Positions 27,937-36,954 of a DNA stretch of 64,000 nucleotides are shown here, one piece after another. Location: positions 474,129 through 538,128 of the forward strand of contig NZ_CAJPUX010000005.1 in the NCBI RefSeq assembly GCF_905397285.1, in the 5' to 3' direction. The notes below the pieces were generated by a model that saw only the letters and a program-made list of their open reading frames with translations, made no database searches and was not told the DNA's origin. This DNA is from Cupriavidus plantarum. Lineage in GTDB: Bacteria; Pseudomonadota; Gammaproteobacteria; Burkholderiales; Burkholderiaceae. Numbering within the stretch: the stretch's first letter is position 1; every line of letters begins with the position of its first letter. The position numbers and the translations under genes were made by a program.

Positions 27937-30072
27937 ATGCGCCCTTCCTCGTCTATCCGCTCGCAGTCCCCCAGCCACGCCAGCGCCGAGACACACGCGT
28001 TGCAGGATGCGCCCTTCACGCAATCGCCCGCACGCGCGCCGGCGAAGAAGCCCACATCCGATGCATCCCTCGCGGGCCTGTCATCGCGCCGGCGCCCAGA
28101 CCCGCACGACCCGGCGCCCCCCTCGCTCGCCCGTCGGGCGCTTGGCGGGCTCGGACTCGCGCGGCTGGAACAAGCGCCGGACATCGAGCGCGGCGTCGCG
28201 CGCGAGGAGACTCGCCCGGTGCGCTCGGCAGTCGGAACCCCGCTCGCCGCCCTTCATCGCGCGGACACCGATGCGCTGCTTGGCGAGCTTCAGCATGCCA
28301 TCGGCGAATGCCGCGAGCGCGATGTGAATCGCGATGAGGCGGCCCACCTCGTCAACACGCTGCGGATGCAGCGGCAAGACGGATCCATCGGCAATAGCAC
28401 GCTCATGACGAATGCCACGCGGCAGAGCGAAGCGTGGTATCGCGCGCAGGGGCTCACGGATGCCGACATCAGGCAGGTCCACCATGCGGCGTTCACATCC
28501 GGGCTCATCGCTCCGAGCGCGGGGCTGGTATCGAACCTGCTGCAGTTCTTCGCCTCGCCGTTCCTGTCCGCGGGGACGGGCAAGCCATGGGTGGGCGCGG
28601 GGCTCGGGCTCGGTGTGGCCGGTATCGCGCAGACGCCCATGTATGCCGCGCAGCAACCCGTGGTCGTGCAGTTCGTGGAACACACGGCCGAGCGCAATGG
28701 GCCAGTGATCCAGGTGGACAAGGCCCATGTCCATCATAAGGAATGGCTGCCCGATATCGCGCGGCGCGCGACCACGCAGGCCCAGGCGCTGGAGACCGCG
28801 TCGGCTGCATTCGAGCGGGATCTCGAAGCGATCGCGGCCCGCGTGCCGGGCAGCGCGAGTGACCGAGCGAAAGGCAGCCATGACGAGCGGCTCGTGGGAT
28901 GGCTGCGCGACAATGCGGAAGACCCGGCGGTCACGCGGCTGCGCGAATCGGCGCGGGCGTTCTCCGATGCGCTGACGGGGATGCGCGATCTTCATGAGGG
29001 CGTGCTCATGACGCAGGCGGGACACACGCGGCAGCATATCGGCAACCGCTTCCAGTCCATCTCGCGCGTGATGCGGCCCGTCTTCCAGAGCCTCGTGGGA
29101 CTGGCGTCCGGCGTGCCGAAAGAGCAGGCCGCAACCATGGCGGCGCACGTGGTCGAGCGCGTGGCACGGCTGAGCCCCATGTCGATCGCCACCATCCAGG
29201 CGCTGGGCGCGCTGGCGCTGACGGGCGCGCAGCATGTGTCGGCGGGCTATGACGAGGTGGCGAAGGTCGACTACAAGAACGCGCTCAACCTCGTCTATGG
29301 GGACTTCTTCACCGAGGAAGGCAACGCGCGCGTCGCGGCGGGCAAGGAGATCGGTCCCGAGCATATCGACGAAGGCAAGCTGCGCGGGCTGATCGCTTCG
29401 CCGGCGCAATCGCTGATCAAGCGCGTCACGAAGTCGCTGGACGACGTCATCAAGCAAACCGAAGCCGAACGCGATGCGGCGCCCGCGGGCGGCGAGGCGC
29501 GCGAGCAACTGGACAACGCGCTCATCGCGATGAAGGCGGACAAGGACAAGCTCAAGGCCAACGATCTCGCCGGGCTGTCCGCCGATGGCCACGCGCGCGC
29601 GACGCTCGCATCGAACGCCGCCGCGCTGTTGCCCGGGGTGTGGCGCGACAGCAAGCGCAACCTCAATGCGGACGAGATCAAGACGCAGGTCGCGCAGCGC
29701 GTCGGGCAGACCTATCACATGGGTCCGTTCGGCAGCTTCGCGTCGTCGTCGATCGGCCGCGTGGCGGCGGCGGTCGCCGGCGGTTCGTCGAAGCTCAAGA
29801 CGTCCTATATCTCGGGGTTCTCCGCGCTTGGGTTCGGGCTTGGCGCGATAGCGGCCTACAGCCAGGGGACGACCACGACCATCAAGAACCACGGGAAGGA
29901 AGCGGACGACAAGCTGTCGCTTGGACAGCAGACGCTGTATGGCGTGTTCGCGCTGCCGATCGATGTGCGGGGCCGCAGGCTCGCCTCCGAGGCCAACACA
30001 CGCGCGGCGTGGGCGATGGCGCGCGCCGCGCGGCGGATCGAGATGGCCGACGTGGTGCTCGGCGCGGGCTGA
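27937..30072 (+). CDS. 711-residue protein of unknown function, effector-like architecture
   Basis: I do not recognise this protein. The first 125 residues are Ser/Pro/Ala/Arg-rich and look disordered, with no Sec signal. Residues about 130-200 are helical. Hydrophobic Gly/Ala-rich stretches occur near 190-235 (LQFFASPFLSAGTGKPW, GLGLGVAGIAQTPMYAAQQP), 415-440 and 635-660 (SALGFGLGAIAAYSQG). A charged helical middle (470-600) includes DDVIKQTEAERDAAP. A disordered N-terminus followed by helical and amphipathic segments is common in type III effectors and translocators, but no secretion genes are in the window. It is flanked by unrelated genes. Confidence 0.65.
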   Translation: MRPSSSIRSQSPSHASAETHALQDAPFTQSPARAPAKKPTSDASLAGLSSRRRPDPHDPAPPSLARRALGGLGLARLEQAPDIERGVAREETRPVRSAVGTPLAALHRADTDALLGELQHAIGECRERDVNRDEAAHLVNTLRMQRQDGSIGNSTLMTNATRQSEAWYRAQGLTDADIRQVHHAAFTSGLIAPSAGLVSNLLQFFASPFLSAGTGKPWVGAGLGLGVAGIAQTPMYAAQQPVVVQFVEHTAERNGPVIQVDKAHVHHKEWLPDIARRATTQAQALETASAAFERDLEAIAARVPGSASDRAKGSHDERLVGWLRDNAEDPAVTRLRESARAFSDALTGMRDLHEGVLMTQAGHTRQHIGNRFQSISRVMRPVFQSLVGLASGVPKEQAATMAAHVVERVARLSPMSIATIQALGALALTGAQHVSAGYDEVAKVDYKNALNLVYGDFFTEEGNARVAAGKEIGPEHIDEGKLRGLIASPAQSLIKRVTKSLDDVIKQTEAERDAAPAGGEAREQLDNALIAMKADKDKLKANDLAGLSADGHARATLASNAAALLPGVWRDSKRNLNADEIKTQVAQRVGQTYHMGPFGSFASSSIGRVAAAVAGGSSKLKTSYISGFSALGFGLGAIAAYSQGTTTTIKNHGKEADDKLSLGQQTLYGVFALPIDVRGRRLASEANTRAAWAMARAARRIEMADVVLGAG

Positions 30073-30084
30073 CCTCTAGCGCAG

Positions 30085-31593
30085 TCAGGTGCGCGGCTCG
30101 CCGAGCGTCCGCATCAGCTTCGTCACCACGCGCTCGGCCTCGTCCTTGGTGGCGATGTTCGTGAAGCCCAGCAGCAGCGCGCGCCGCCCGGGCGCGCCGC
30201 GGCGCCAGCCGGTGAGCGCGTGGATGCCGAAGCCCGCTTCGCGCGCGACGCGCGCCATCGCGATGTCGTCGCGGTCTTCGGGAACATCGAGCAGCAGATG
30301 CATGCCGCCGTCCTCCAGCCGGACGCGGAATCCGTAGGGTTCGTACGCGCGCAGCGCGTCCGCCAGCAAGGCGCGGCGCCGCGCATAGAGGGTGCGCATG
30401 CGCTTGATATGCCGCGAGAAGTGTCCGGCCGTGATGAACTCCGCCACGGCGGCCTGCATCAATTCCGGACAACCGCCGTATGTCGCGCGCGCAATGGCCG
30501 ACTCGAACGCCTCTACCTGACTCTCGGGCACGGCCACGTAGGCGAGTCGCAAGCCGGGGAACATGACCTTGCTCAGCGTGCCGCAGTAGATCACGCGCTG
30601 GCCCGTATCGAGACTCTTGAGCGCGGGTAGCGGATGCCCGCGATACCGGAATTCGCCATCGTAGTCGTCCTCCACGATCCATGCGCCGCGGCGTGCCGCC
30701 CAGTCGAGCAGCGCCACGCGGCGCTGCAGGGTCAGCGCGACGCCGGTGGGACTCTGGTGCGAGGGCGTTACCACCGCAAGGCGCGCGTTGCCGTGATGCG
30801 CGATGCCGTACTCGACATCGATGCCGCATTCGTCCACGGGAACGACATGCGGTGGCACGCCCAGGCGACGGAGCAACTGGCCCGTTGGCGGATAACCCGG
30901 CGTTTCTACCCACGCCCCGTGCGTACCTTGCAGCGATAACGCGTTGACCGCAAGTTCGAGCCCGGCGGTATAGGCGGGGACGACGAACACCTGCGATGGC
31001 CGCAGGTCGATGCCGCGCGAACTGTGCAGATAGGTGGCCAGCGCCTCGCGCAGCGGCGCATAGCCTGCGGGCGCCGGACGATTGAGCGTGTTGACCTGCC
31101 GCACGAGGCCCGTCATCAGGCGCGTCCATAACTTGCGCGGAAATTCATCGAGCGCGGGCACGCCGAGCTGCAGGGTGGCCGGCGCGCCGCCGCCGGACGC
31201 GAGCACGACCTCGTCGGCGTCCTTCTGCGCGGCGAATCGCGGGGCGCGGGGTGCGGTGGCCTTGGCGGGTATGGGCGGCTTTTGCGTCGAGATCGGCGAG
31301 GTCGGCGGGGTGGGCGGGGTAGTCTCCTGCCTCGCGGCACGTGTCGCGGCCCGCGCGGCCGTGATGTGCTCCGCGACGAACGTGCCGGCGGGGCCGCGCG
31401 CCACGAGGTAGCCCTCTCCCAGCAGCCGGTCGAACGCCACCTGCACGGTGCCGCGCGCGACGCCGAGTTCCTCCGCGAGCGCGCGCAGCGACGACACCCG
31501 CTGGCCCGGCTTCAACTGGCCGGTCTCGATCATGGCGCGGAAGCGGCCATAGATCTGAGCATGGATCGTGGTGGCGGGTGGGGACGCGGACAT
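30085..31593 (-). CDS. MocR/PdxR-type regulator (GntR helix-turn-helix fused to aminotransferase)
   Basis: A 502-residue regulator. The N-terminal GntR winged helix (about 8-75) includes SSLRALAEELGVARGTVQVA. A Pro/Thr-rich linker (90-120) leads to a fold-type I aminotransferase domain with VEDDYDGEFR (307-316) and the PLP lysine K342 in GTLSKVMFPG. MocR proteins sense PLP or PLP-bound amino compounds and usually control a divergent gene; here that is the GNAT gene, 90 bp away. The PLP lysine is intact. Confidence 0.92.
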   Translation of the reverse strand: MSASPPATTIHAQIYGRFRAMIETGQLKPGQRVSSLRALAEELGVARGTVQVAFDRLLGEGYLVARGPAGTFVAEHITAARAATRAARQETTPPTPPTSPISTQKPPIPAKATAPRAPRFAAQKDADEVVLASGGGAPATLQLGVPALDEFPRKLWTRLMTGLVRQVNTLNRPAPAGYAPLREALATYLHSSRGIDLRPSQVFVVPAYTAGLELAVNALSLQGTHGAWVETPGYPPTGQLLRRLGVPPHVVPVDECGIDVEYGIAHHGNARLAVVTPSHQSPTGVALTLQRRVALLDWAARRGAWIVEDDYDGEFRYRGHPLPALKSLDTGQRVIYCGTLSKVMFPGLRLAYVAVPESQVEAFESAIARATYGGCPELMQAAVAEFITAGHFSRHIKRMRTLYARRRALLADALRAYEPYGFRVRLEDGGMHLLLDVPEDRDDIAMARVAREAGFGIHALTGWRRGAPGRRALLLGFTNIATKDEAERVVTKLMRTLGEPRT

Positions 31594-31683
31594 GACCTAG
31601 TCGAAATGGAGGTTTATGTGCCTGTTGGCTGTGCCATCGATCGACGACACTCGAGCCTACACCAACCAGCCGCGTTCAGCACC

Positions 31684-32121
31684 ATGGCCACACACATCAC
31701 CTTGCAGCACGCCGAAACCGAGGCCGAACTCGCGGCCTGTTTCGCGCTCCTGCAGCAGCTTCGTCCCCATCTGCGCTCGGCGCGGGAACTGATCGACCGC
31801 ACCGCCACGCAGCGCGCGCAGGGTTATCGCCTGCTCGTGGTGTGGGATGCGGGACGTCCGGTCGCCGCCGCGGGCTATCGCCGCATGGACAACCTCATCT
31901 ACGGACCCTTCCTATATATCGACGATCTGGTGACCGATGCCGGCGAGCGTGGCCGGGGGTATGGCGAGCAACTGATCGAGGCAGTCAGCGGCATCGCGCG
32001 CGGCCAGGGCTGCTCGCAACTCGTACTCGACACGGGGCTGGCGAATGCGCTGGCCCAGCGCTTCTACTTCCGCGCGGGACTGCTGTCCCGTGGCCTGCAC
32101 TTCGCCATGGAACTGCAATGA
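31684..32121 (+). CDS. GNAT-family N-acetyltransferase
   Basis: A 145-residue protein of the GNAT fold. The acetyl-CoA loop is in DAGERGRGYGEQLIEAV (about 80-96), followed by LVLDTGLANALAQRFYFRAG. It is divergent from the MocR gene, its likely regulator, and overlaps the azoreductase start as ATGA, so the two are coupled. Acceptor unknown. Confidence 0.88.
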   Translation: MATHITLQHAETEAELAACFALLQQLRPHLRSARELIDRTATQRAQGYRLLVVWDAGRPVAAAGYRRMDNLIYGPFLYIDDLVTDAGERGRGYGEQLIEAVSGIARGQGCSQLVLDTGLANALAQRFYFRAGLLSRGLHFAMELQ

Positions 32122-32744
32122 AAGACCTCGAACTGCTGCTGCTCGATTGCAGCCCGCGCCGCGACAACTCGACGAGCCGCCACCTGACCAGCCAATTGCT
32201 GCCCGCGCTGACCCGACGCTTCGGCCGCGCGGTACACGTGACGCAGCGCCACCTCGGCGTGAAGCCTCTGCCGGCCATTACACCGGAATATGCGGAGTCG
32301 CTGGTGCTTCCCGTAGAAGCGGCGCGTGCGCGCTATGGCGATGAACTGGCGCTGTCGGATGAACTCATCCGCGAGCTCGACGCGGCGGACATCGTGTGGA
32401 TCTCCACGCCCGTGCACAACTTCACCGTGCCCGCGGTACTCAAGAACTGGATCGACCATGTGGTGCGCCGCGACGTGACGTTCGTCACCACGGAGGCGGG
32501 CAAGGTCGGCCTGCTGCGCGACCGCCCGGTGTTTGTCGCCGTGACGGCCGGCGGCGCGATGTTCCGGGAGCCGCCGATCCAGCCCGACTTCTTCCGTCCC
32601 TACCTCACGGCCGTGCTGGGCGTGATCGGTCTCAAGGACATCACCTACCTCCCCTCGACCAGGCTCGCCATGGTCGACGCGCCGCTGGCGGCCGTCGAGG
32701 AACACGCGAGCCAGTTCATCGCGGATGCGCTTACAGCGCGCTGA
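32118..32744 (+). CDS. azoR: FMN-dependent NADH-azoreductase
   Basis: A 208-residue flavodoxin-fold oxidoreductase. SPRRDNSTSRHLTSQL near the N-terminus binds FMN phosphate, and STPVHNFTVPAVLKNWIDHV (about 95-114) matches the AzoR PMYNF-type motif. Such enzymes reduce azo dyes and quinones by two electrons. It is coupled to the GNAT gene. Its last 14 bases overlap the end of the TctC gene on the other strand. Confidence 0.85.
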   Translation: MKDLELLLLDCSPRRDNSTSRHLTSQLLPALTRRFGRAVHVTQRHLGVKPLPAITPEYAESLVLPVEAARARYGDELALSDELIRELDAADIVWISTPVHNFTVPAVLKNWIDHVVRRDVTFVTTEAGKVGLLRDRPVFVAVTAGGAMFREPPIQPDFFRPYLTAVLGVIGLKDITYLPSTRLAMVDAPLAAVEEHASQFIADALTAR

Positions 32745-33747
32745 TGCCCTTTGCCTTGACGATCGCGCTCCAGCGGTCGTAGTCCTTGTTCAGGCGGGCC
32801 TGCATCTGCTTGCCGTCCTGGAACGAAGCGATAGCGCCGGCGGTGACGAGCTTCTGCTGGAGCTCCTTGTCGGTCGTCACGATGTCCCGCGTTTCGCTCG
32901 TGAGGCGGTCAACGATCGATTGGGGCGTGTCCAGCGGGACGATGAGGCCGCCCCAGGAGTCGAAGTCGAAGTTGGGGAAGCCCTGGTCCGACACCGTCTT
33001 CACCCCGGGCAGCAGGACCTTGGCGTTCTGGGAGCTCAGCGCGATGGCCTTGAGCTTGCCGGCACGGATATGCGGGAGCGCGGCCACCACGTCGGCGAAC
33101 ATCACGCCGATCTGGCCGCCGAGCAGGTCCGATACCGCCGGGGCGCTGCCCTTGTACGGGACGTGCTGCATGTCGAAGCCGCCGAGGTCCTTCAGTTGTT
33201 CCATCGCCAGATGGCCGAAGCTGCCGGTGCCCGAGCTCGTGTAGTTCAGCGGCGTCTTGCTCGCCTTTGCGAAGCGGATCAGGTCGGGCAGCGTGTCGAC
33301 GTTCGGCACCACGTTCGGATTGATGACGATCGCCATCGGCAGCACGTACACCGTGGCCACCGAGAGGAAGTCCTTCTTCACGTCGTACGCGTTGTTCTTG
33401 TACATCAGCGGCGCGAGCAAGGCCGGCATGCCGAACATCGACAGGTTGTAGCCGTCGGCCGCGCTCTTGATGAAGCTGGCGGTGCCGATCGATCCCGATG
33501 CGCCGGGCTTGTTTTCGATGACGACCTGCTGACCCAGCCGCTCCGACAGCTTCTGCGCGAGGATGCGCGCGGCGGTGTCCGTGGGCCCGCCTGCGGGGAA
33601 CGCCACCACCATCTTGATGTACTTGTCCGGCCAGCCGGCCTTGGCGAACGCCGCGGGCATCATCGCCGCGAGCGATGCGGCCGCGCCGGCCTTCAGCCAC
33701 TGTCGGCGTTGCGCGCTGGTCGCGGTGCGGATGGTGGTGTGCTTCAT
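32731..33747 (-). CDS. Bug/TctC-family solute receptor with Tat-like signal
   Basis: A 338-residue receptor. Its signal has the twin-arginine pattern QRRQWLKAGAAASLAA, unlike the plain Sec signal of the TctC protein at 23.1 kb. Family marks are IKMVVAFPAGGPTDTAARIL, VIENKPGASGSIGTA and HVPYKGSAPAVSDLL. AAGGAGACAACACG upstream of ATG 33747 supports that start over 33774. It lies 38 bp after the CoA transferase gene in the same operon, so it probably captures the carboxylate that the transferase activates. Confidence 0.91.
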   Translation of the reverse strand: MKHTTIRTATSAQRRQWLKAGAAASLAAMMPAAFAKAGWPDKYIKMVVAFPAGGPTDTAARILAQKLSERLGQQVVIENKPGASGSIGTASFIKSAADGYNLSMFGMPALLAPLMYKNNAYDVKKDFLSVATVYVLPMAIVINPNVVPNVDTLPDLIRFAKASKTPLNYTSSGTGSFGHLAMEQLKDLGGFDMQHVPYKGSAPAVSDLLGGQIGVMFADVVAALPHIRAGKLKAIALSSQNAKVLLPGVKTVSDQGFPNFDFDSWGGLIVPLDTPQSIVDRLTSETRDIVTTDKELQQKLVTAGAIASFQDGKQMQARLNKDYDRWSAIVKAKGISAL

Positions 33748-33785
33748 CGTGTTGTCTCCTTGTTTGTCGATCATCGCTGAACCGT

Positions 33786-35009
33786 TCAGATCACCCCGTC
33801 GGCGCGCAGCGCCGCGATGGCTTCATCGTCGAGCGCCAACAGCTCCCTGAAAACTTCCCGTGTGTGTTCGCCCATATGCGGCGGCGGCATGCGCACGGGC
33901 ATGCGGGCGCCATCCATCGCATAGGGGGGCGCGAGCACGGCCTGCGGGCCCGCTTCGCTGTCTTCGAAGCGGTGCAGCAGGCCGGCCTGCGCGGTGCGCT
34001 CCGATTGCAGGGCCTCCAGCATGCCGAGCACCTCGCCGCACGGGATCTGCGCGGCATTGAGGCGCGCAAGCAGGTCCGCGCGCTGGAAGCGCCGCAATGC
34101 ATCGCGCAACGCCGGCAGCAACGCGTCGCGGTTCGCGGAACGCGCGGTATTGGTGGCGAAGCGCTCGTCTTCTGCCCATTCCGGGCGGCCGATCACCTCG
34201 CGGCAGAAGCGCTGAAACTGGCCGTTGTTGCCCACCGTGATCACGAGCGGACCGTCGGCCGCCTCGAACACGCCGTAAGGCACGATCGACGGATGCGCAT
34301 TACCGAACTTCGGCTGCTCCGCGTCGCGGAGCATCGCTTCCATGCCGTAATAGGACGGGATCATCAGGCCGCAATCGTAGAGCGCCATCTGGACGTGTCG
34401 TCCACGGCCCGTGGCCTGCCTGGCGAACAGCGCGGCGAGGATGGCCTGCGCCGAATACATGCCCGTGAACATGTCCACGGCGGCCACGCCGAACTTCAGC
34501 GGGCCCTGCCCCGCTTCGCCGTTCGTTGCCATCACACCGGCCTCGCCCTGCACGACGAGGTCGTAGCCGGGGCGTTCGGCTTCCGGGGACGAGCGCGAGT
34601 AGCCGGAGATCGAGCAATACACGATGCGCGGGTTGATCTCGTTCAGCTGGTCGTAGCCGAGGCCGAGTTTCTCCGCGCCGCCCACCTTGAAGTTCTGGAT
34701 GACCACGTCGCTGTGCGCAACGAGCTTGCGCACGAGCGCCACGCCTTGTTCGCTTTGCAGGTCGATCGTCACCGATCGCTTGTTGCGGTTGGCGCTGTTG
34801 AAGTACGAGGTGTTGCGCGTGCCGATGCGGATGCCCCAGTCGCGCGTGTCGTCGCCACGCGCGGGGTGCTCCACCTTGATGACGTCCGCGCCGAGGTCGG
34901 CCAGCGCCATCGCGCACATCGGTCCCGCCAGCACGCGCGAGAGGTCCAGTACGCGCACGCCAGCGAGCGGCAGCGCGGCCGTCGGTTGTTCGTTGCCTTG
35001 TGATTGCAT
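33786..35009 (-). CDS. CaiB/BaiF-type (family III) CoA transferase
   Basis: A 407-residue CoA transferase. Marks are VLDLSRVLAGPMCAMALADL at the N-terminus and VIKVEHPARGDDTRDWG. The catalytic Asp is expected in the SGYSRSSPEAERPGYDLVVQ region (ERPGYD). These enzymes move CoA between carboxylic acids in catabolism. ATG 35009 is used; a GTG at 35033 is in frame. It is divergent from a LysR gene and co-directional with a TctC receptor, a familiar regulator-transferase-receptor trio in Burkholderiales. Confidence 0.92.
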   Translation of the reverse strand: MQSQGNEQPTAALPLAGVRVLDLSRVLAGPMCAMALADLGADVIKVEHPARGDDTRDWGIRIGTRNTSYFNSANRNKRSVTIDLQSEQGVALVRKLVAHSDVVIQNFKVGGAEKLGLGYDQLNEINPRIVYCSISGYSRSSPEAERPGYDLVVQGEAGVMATNGEAGQGPLKFGVAAVDMFTGMYSAQAILAALFARQATGRGRHVQMALYDCGLMIPSYYGMEAMLRDAEQPKFGNAHPSIVPYGVFEAADGPLVITVGNNGQFQRFCREVIGRPEWAEDERFATNTARSANRDALLPALRDALRRFQRADLLARLNAAQIPCGEVLGMLEALQSERTAQAGLLHRFEDSEAGPQAVLAPPYAMDGARMPVRMPPPHMGEHTREVFRELLALDDEAIAALRADGVI

Positions 35010-35145
35010 TGCAGATTTGTCTCCCGAACCCACGCGGATCCAGGTGGCGGTCCGGTTGTCTTGTTCAGGGGGTCATTGTGGATATGTTCTTTATGTTTGA
35101 CAATTGCTACGGAAATTCACCATATACGACAACTCTGGGTTGACA
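35010..35145. promoter_or_regulatory. Divergent control region of CoA transferase and LysR gene
   Basis: A 136-bp region between divergent starts. Bases 35085-35145 are A/T-richer and contain three TGACAA/GACAAC-type motifs (TTTGACAATTG near 35096, ACGACAAC near 35126, GGTTGACA near 35138), candidates for promoter and LysR contacts. The precise operator is not fixed. Confidence 0.45.
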
Positions 35146-36051
35146 ATGGATCAAACTGCGCTGTCTTTGCTCGTTGACATCATCGATGCCGGCAACCTGA
35201 GCCGTGCCGCCAGCCAGCTTGGCATGAGCCGGGCCAATGTCAGCAAGCGGCTCAATCAGTTCGAGCGGCAGCTGGGGGCCGAGCTGCTCCGGCGCAGTAC
35301 GCGGCAGCTCGAGCCGACCGAGCTCGGGTGGCAGCTCTACGAGCATGGGCGCGCGATCCGGCATCAGGTAATGGCCGCGCAGGAGGCGGTGCAGAGCCTG
35401 GGCAAGCGGCTCAGCGGCACGGTGCGGCTGAGCGTGCCGAGCGGGTTCGGGCAGCACACGATGTCCGCGTGGTTCCTCGAGTTCATGTCGCTGTATCCGG
35501 CCATTACGCTCAATGTGGTCTTCGACAACGATATCGAGGACCTGATCAAGGGGTCGGTGGATTTCGCGGTGCGGGTGATGGGGGAAACGCCGACGCATGC
35601 GGTGGCGCATAGCCTTGGGGATGTGGAGTACGTGGCATGCGCGACGCCCTCTCTGGCACGCGATGCCGGCATGCCGCGGACGCTCGATGAGTTTGGCGAT
35701 TTGCCGCTGATTACTTCCGAGCTCACCGGGCAGAAGCTGCTGGCGGCTGGGGGGCCGGGGGCAGCGTTCGGGCAGCCGCGCATCCAGCCCCGGTTGATGT
35801 CGGCGAATTTCTTCTTTTTGCGCGAAGCGATTCTGCAGGGGCTCGGGGTGGGCCTGCTGCCCCGCTATATGGTCGCGCGGGATATCGAGGCGGGAACGCT
35901 GGTCCGGCTACCGCTGCCGCCGCGGGATCTGGCTTTTCTGCGGACGACGATGTATCTGCTTTACCTGCCGACGCGGTATCAGACGCGGGCGGTGGTGACG
36001 TTGATTGCGTTCTTGAGGGAGAAGGCGGGGCGGTTGTCCGGGGCGGATTGA
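35146..36051 (+). CDS. LysR-family regulator
   Basis: A 301-residue regulator. The helix-turn-helix is AGNLSRAASQLGMSRANVSK (15-34) and the effector domain starts near 88 (LSGTVRLSVPSGFGQ). It is of the DsdC/CrgA-like group where serine or asparagine replaces the usual Ser-Gln-Pro-Ala. ATG 35146 is chosen because the winged helix starts right after it; a longer in-frame start at 35104 adds no conserved sequence. It probably controls the divergent CoA transferase and receptor. Confidence 0.9.
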   Translation: MDQTALSLLVDIIDAGNLSRAASQLGMSRANVSKRLNQFERQLGAELLRRSTRQLEPTELGWQLYEHGRAIRHQVMAAQEAVQSLGKRLSGTVRLSVPSGFGQHTMSAWFLEFMSLYPAITLNVVFDNDIEDLIKGSVDFAVRVMGETPTHAVAHSLGDVEYVACATPSLARDAGMPRTLDEFGDLPLITSELTGQKLLAAGGPGAAFGQPRIQPRLMSANFFFLREAILQGLGVGLLPRYMVARDIEAGTLVRLPLPPRDLAFLRTTMYLLYLPTRYQTRAVVTLIAFLREKAGRLSGAD

Positions 36052-36075
36052 CGGTATCGGGCCAGCGCGGCGTGT

Positions 36076-36954
36076 CTACGAGTGGCAGACCAACCCGTCC
36101 TGCAATTGCGTGACCTCGAACGCGATGTCCCCCGCGCGACGGTCGCGGGCGTGGGTCAGCGCGCCGTCGTTGCGCCAGTCGCGGACGGCGCGGTCGAGCC
36201 ACGCCGCGGAGGCGCGGTCCTCGAGCCGCATGGTGACTTCGGGGTGGGTGTCGTCCGCCGGGAGCTTGTCGCCGAGGCGGCGGTAGAAACGCCATTCGGG
36301 AAGGCTCAGCAGTCGCGCGATCACGACCTCGTCGTCGGCGAGCGCCTGGCATTCGCCGGCCATGAAACCCGCCACCGCGCGGATGGCCGATGGATAGATG
36401 CGCGGCACGGCGTTCGTGCGTTGGGAGAGCGTCGAGACGTAAGGGCTGCCTTGCGGCACGCAAACCTCGCGCCGCGCGAGGTCGCGGGACGACGTGTAGG
36501 CGCTGCCCCGCAGTACGACGAGCGCGCCTGTGCCGCCGGTATAGGGTGTGGCGACGCTGTTGTCCCGTACCGCCCGGGCGCCGGCCAGATCGAGATCGGC
36601 TGTGCTGCCCTGTTGTCCCGTGACGATGCGCAGGCTCACCTGGAGACGATCCGCGAGGAAGCGCGCGGCCGCCACGTCGAAGGCATCGGGCTCGGGCGGC
36701 GATGGCTGACCCGGGGGCGCGGGCCGGGCGTACGCACGCACGCTGACCACGAGCTCGCCCTTTGCACGGATGGCGTCGAGCAACGGACCCGACGGCGCCC
36801 GCGCGCCGTGCCACAGCAATGCCACCGCGGCTGCCAGCGCAATCGCGATGGCCGCGGCCACCGCCACGCGACGCGTGCGCGCCCGCGCGCGGCGCAGCGG
36901 GTCGGATGCCGAAGCCTCGCCCCCACGGGGCCACGCAACCGATGTCTCAGCCAT
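36076..36954 (-). CDS. Membrane-anchored SBP_bac_3-like binding protein
   Basis: A 292-residue protein. A positively charged N-terminus (RRARARTRRVAVAAA) is followed by one membrane helix (29-47), then a periplasmic domain like amino-acid ABC receptors: LLDAIRAKGELVVSVRAYA at its start and FMAGECQALADDEVVI near 205. The N-terminal anchor, rather than a cleaved signal, and the lack of polar-amino-acid permease genes are unusual. Its start overlaps the stop of the permease gene by eight bases, so it is the last gene of the double-importer operon. It may be a sensor or an auxiliary receptor. Confidence 0.75.
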   Translation of the reverse strand: MAETSVAWPRGGEASASDPLRRARARTRRVAVAAAIAIALAAAVALLWHGARAPSGPLLDAIRAKGELVVSVRAYARPAPPGQPSPPEPDAFDVAAARFLADRLQVSLRIVTGQQGSTADLDLAGARAVRDNSVATPYTGGTGALVVLRGSAYTSSRDLARREVCVPQGSPYVSTLSQRTNAVPRIYPSAIRAVAGFMAGECQALADDEVVIARLLSLPEWRFYRRLGDKLPADDTHPEVTMRLEDRASAAWLDRAVRDWRNDGALTHARDRRAGDIAFEVTQLQDGLVCHS

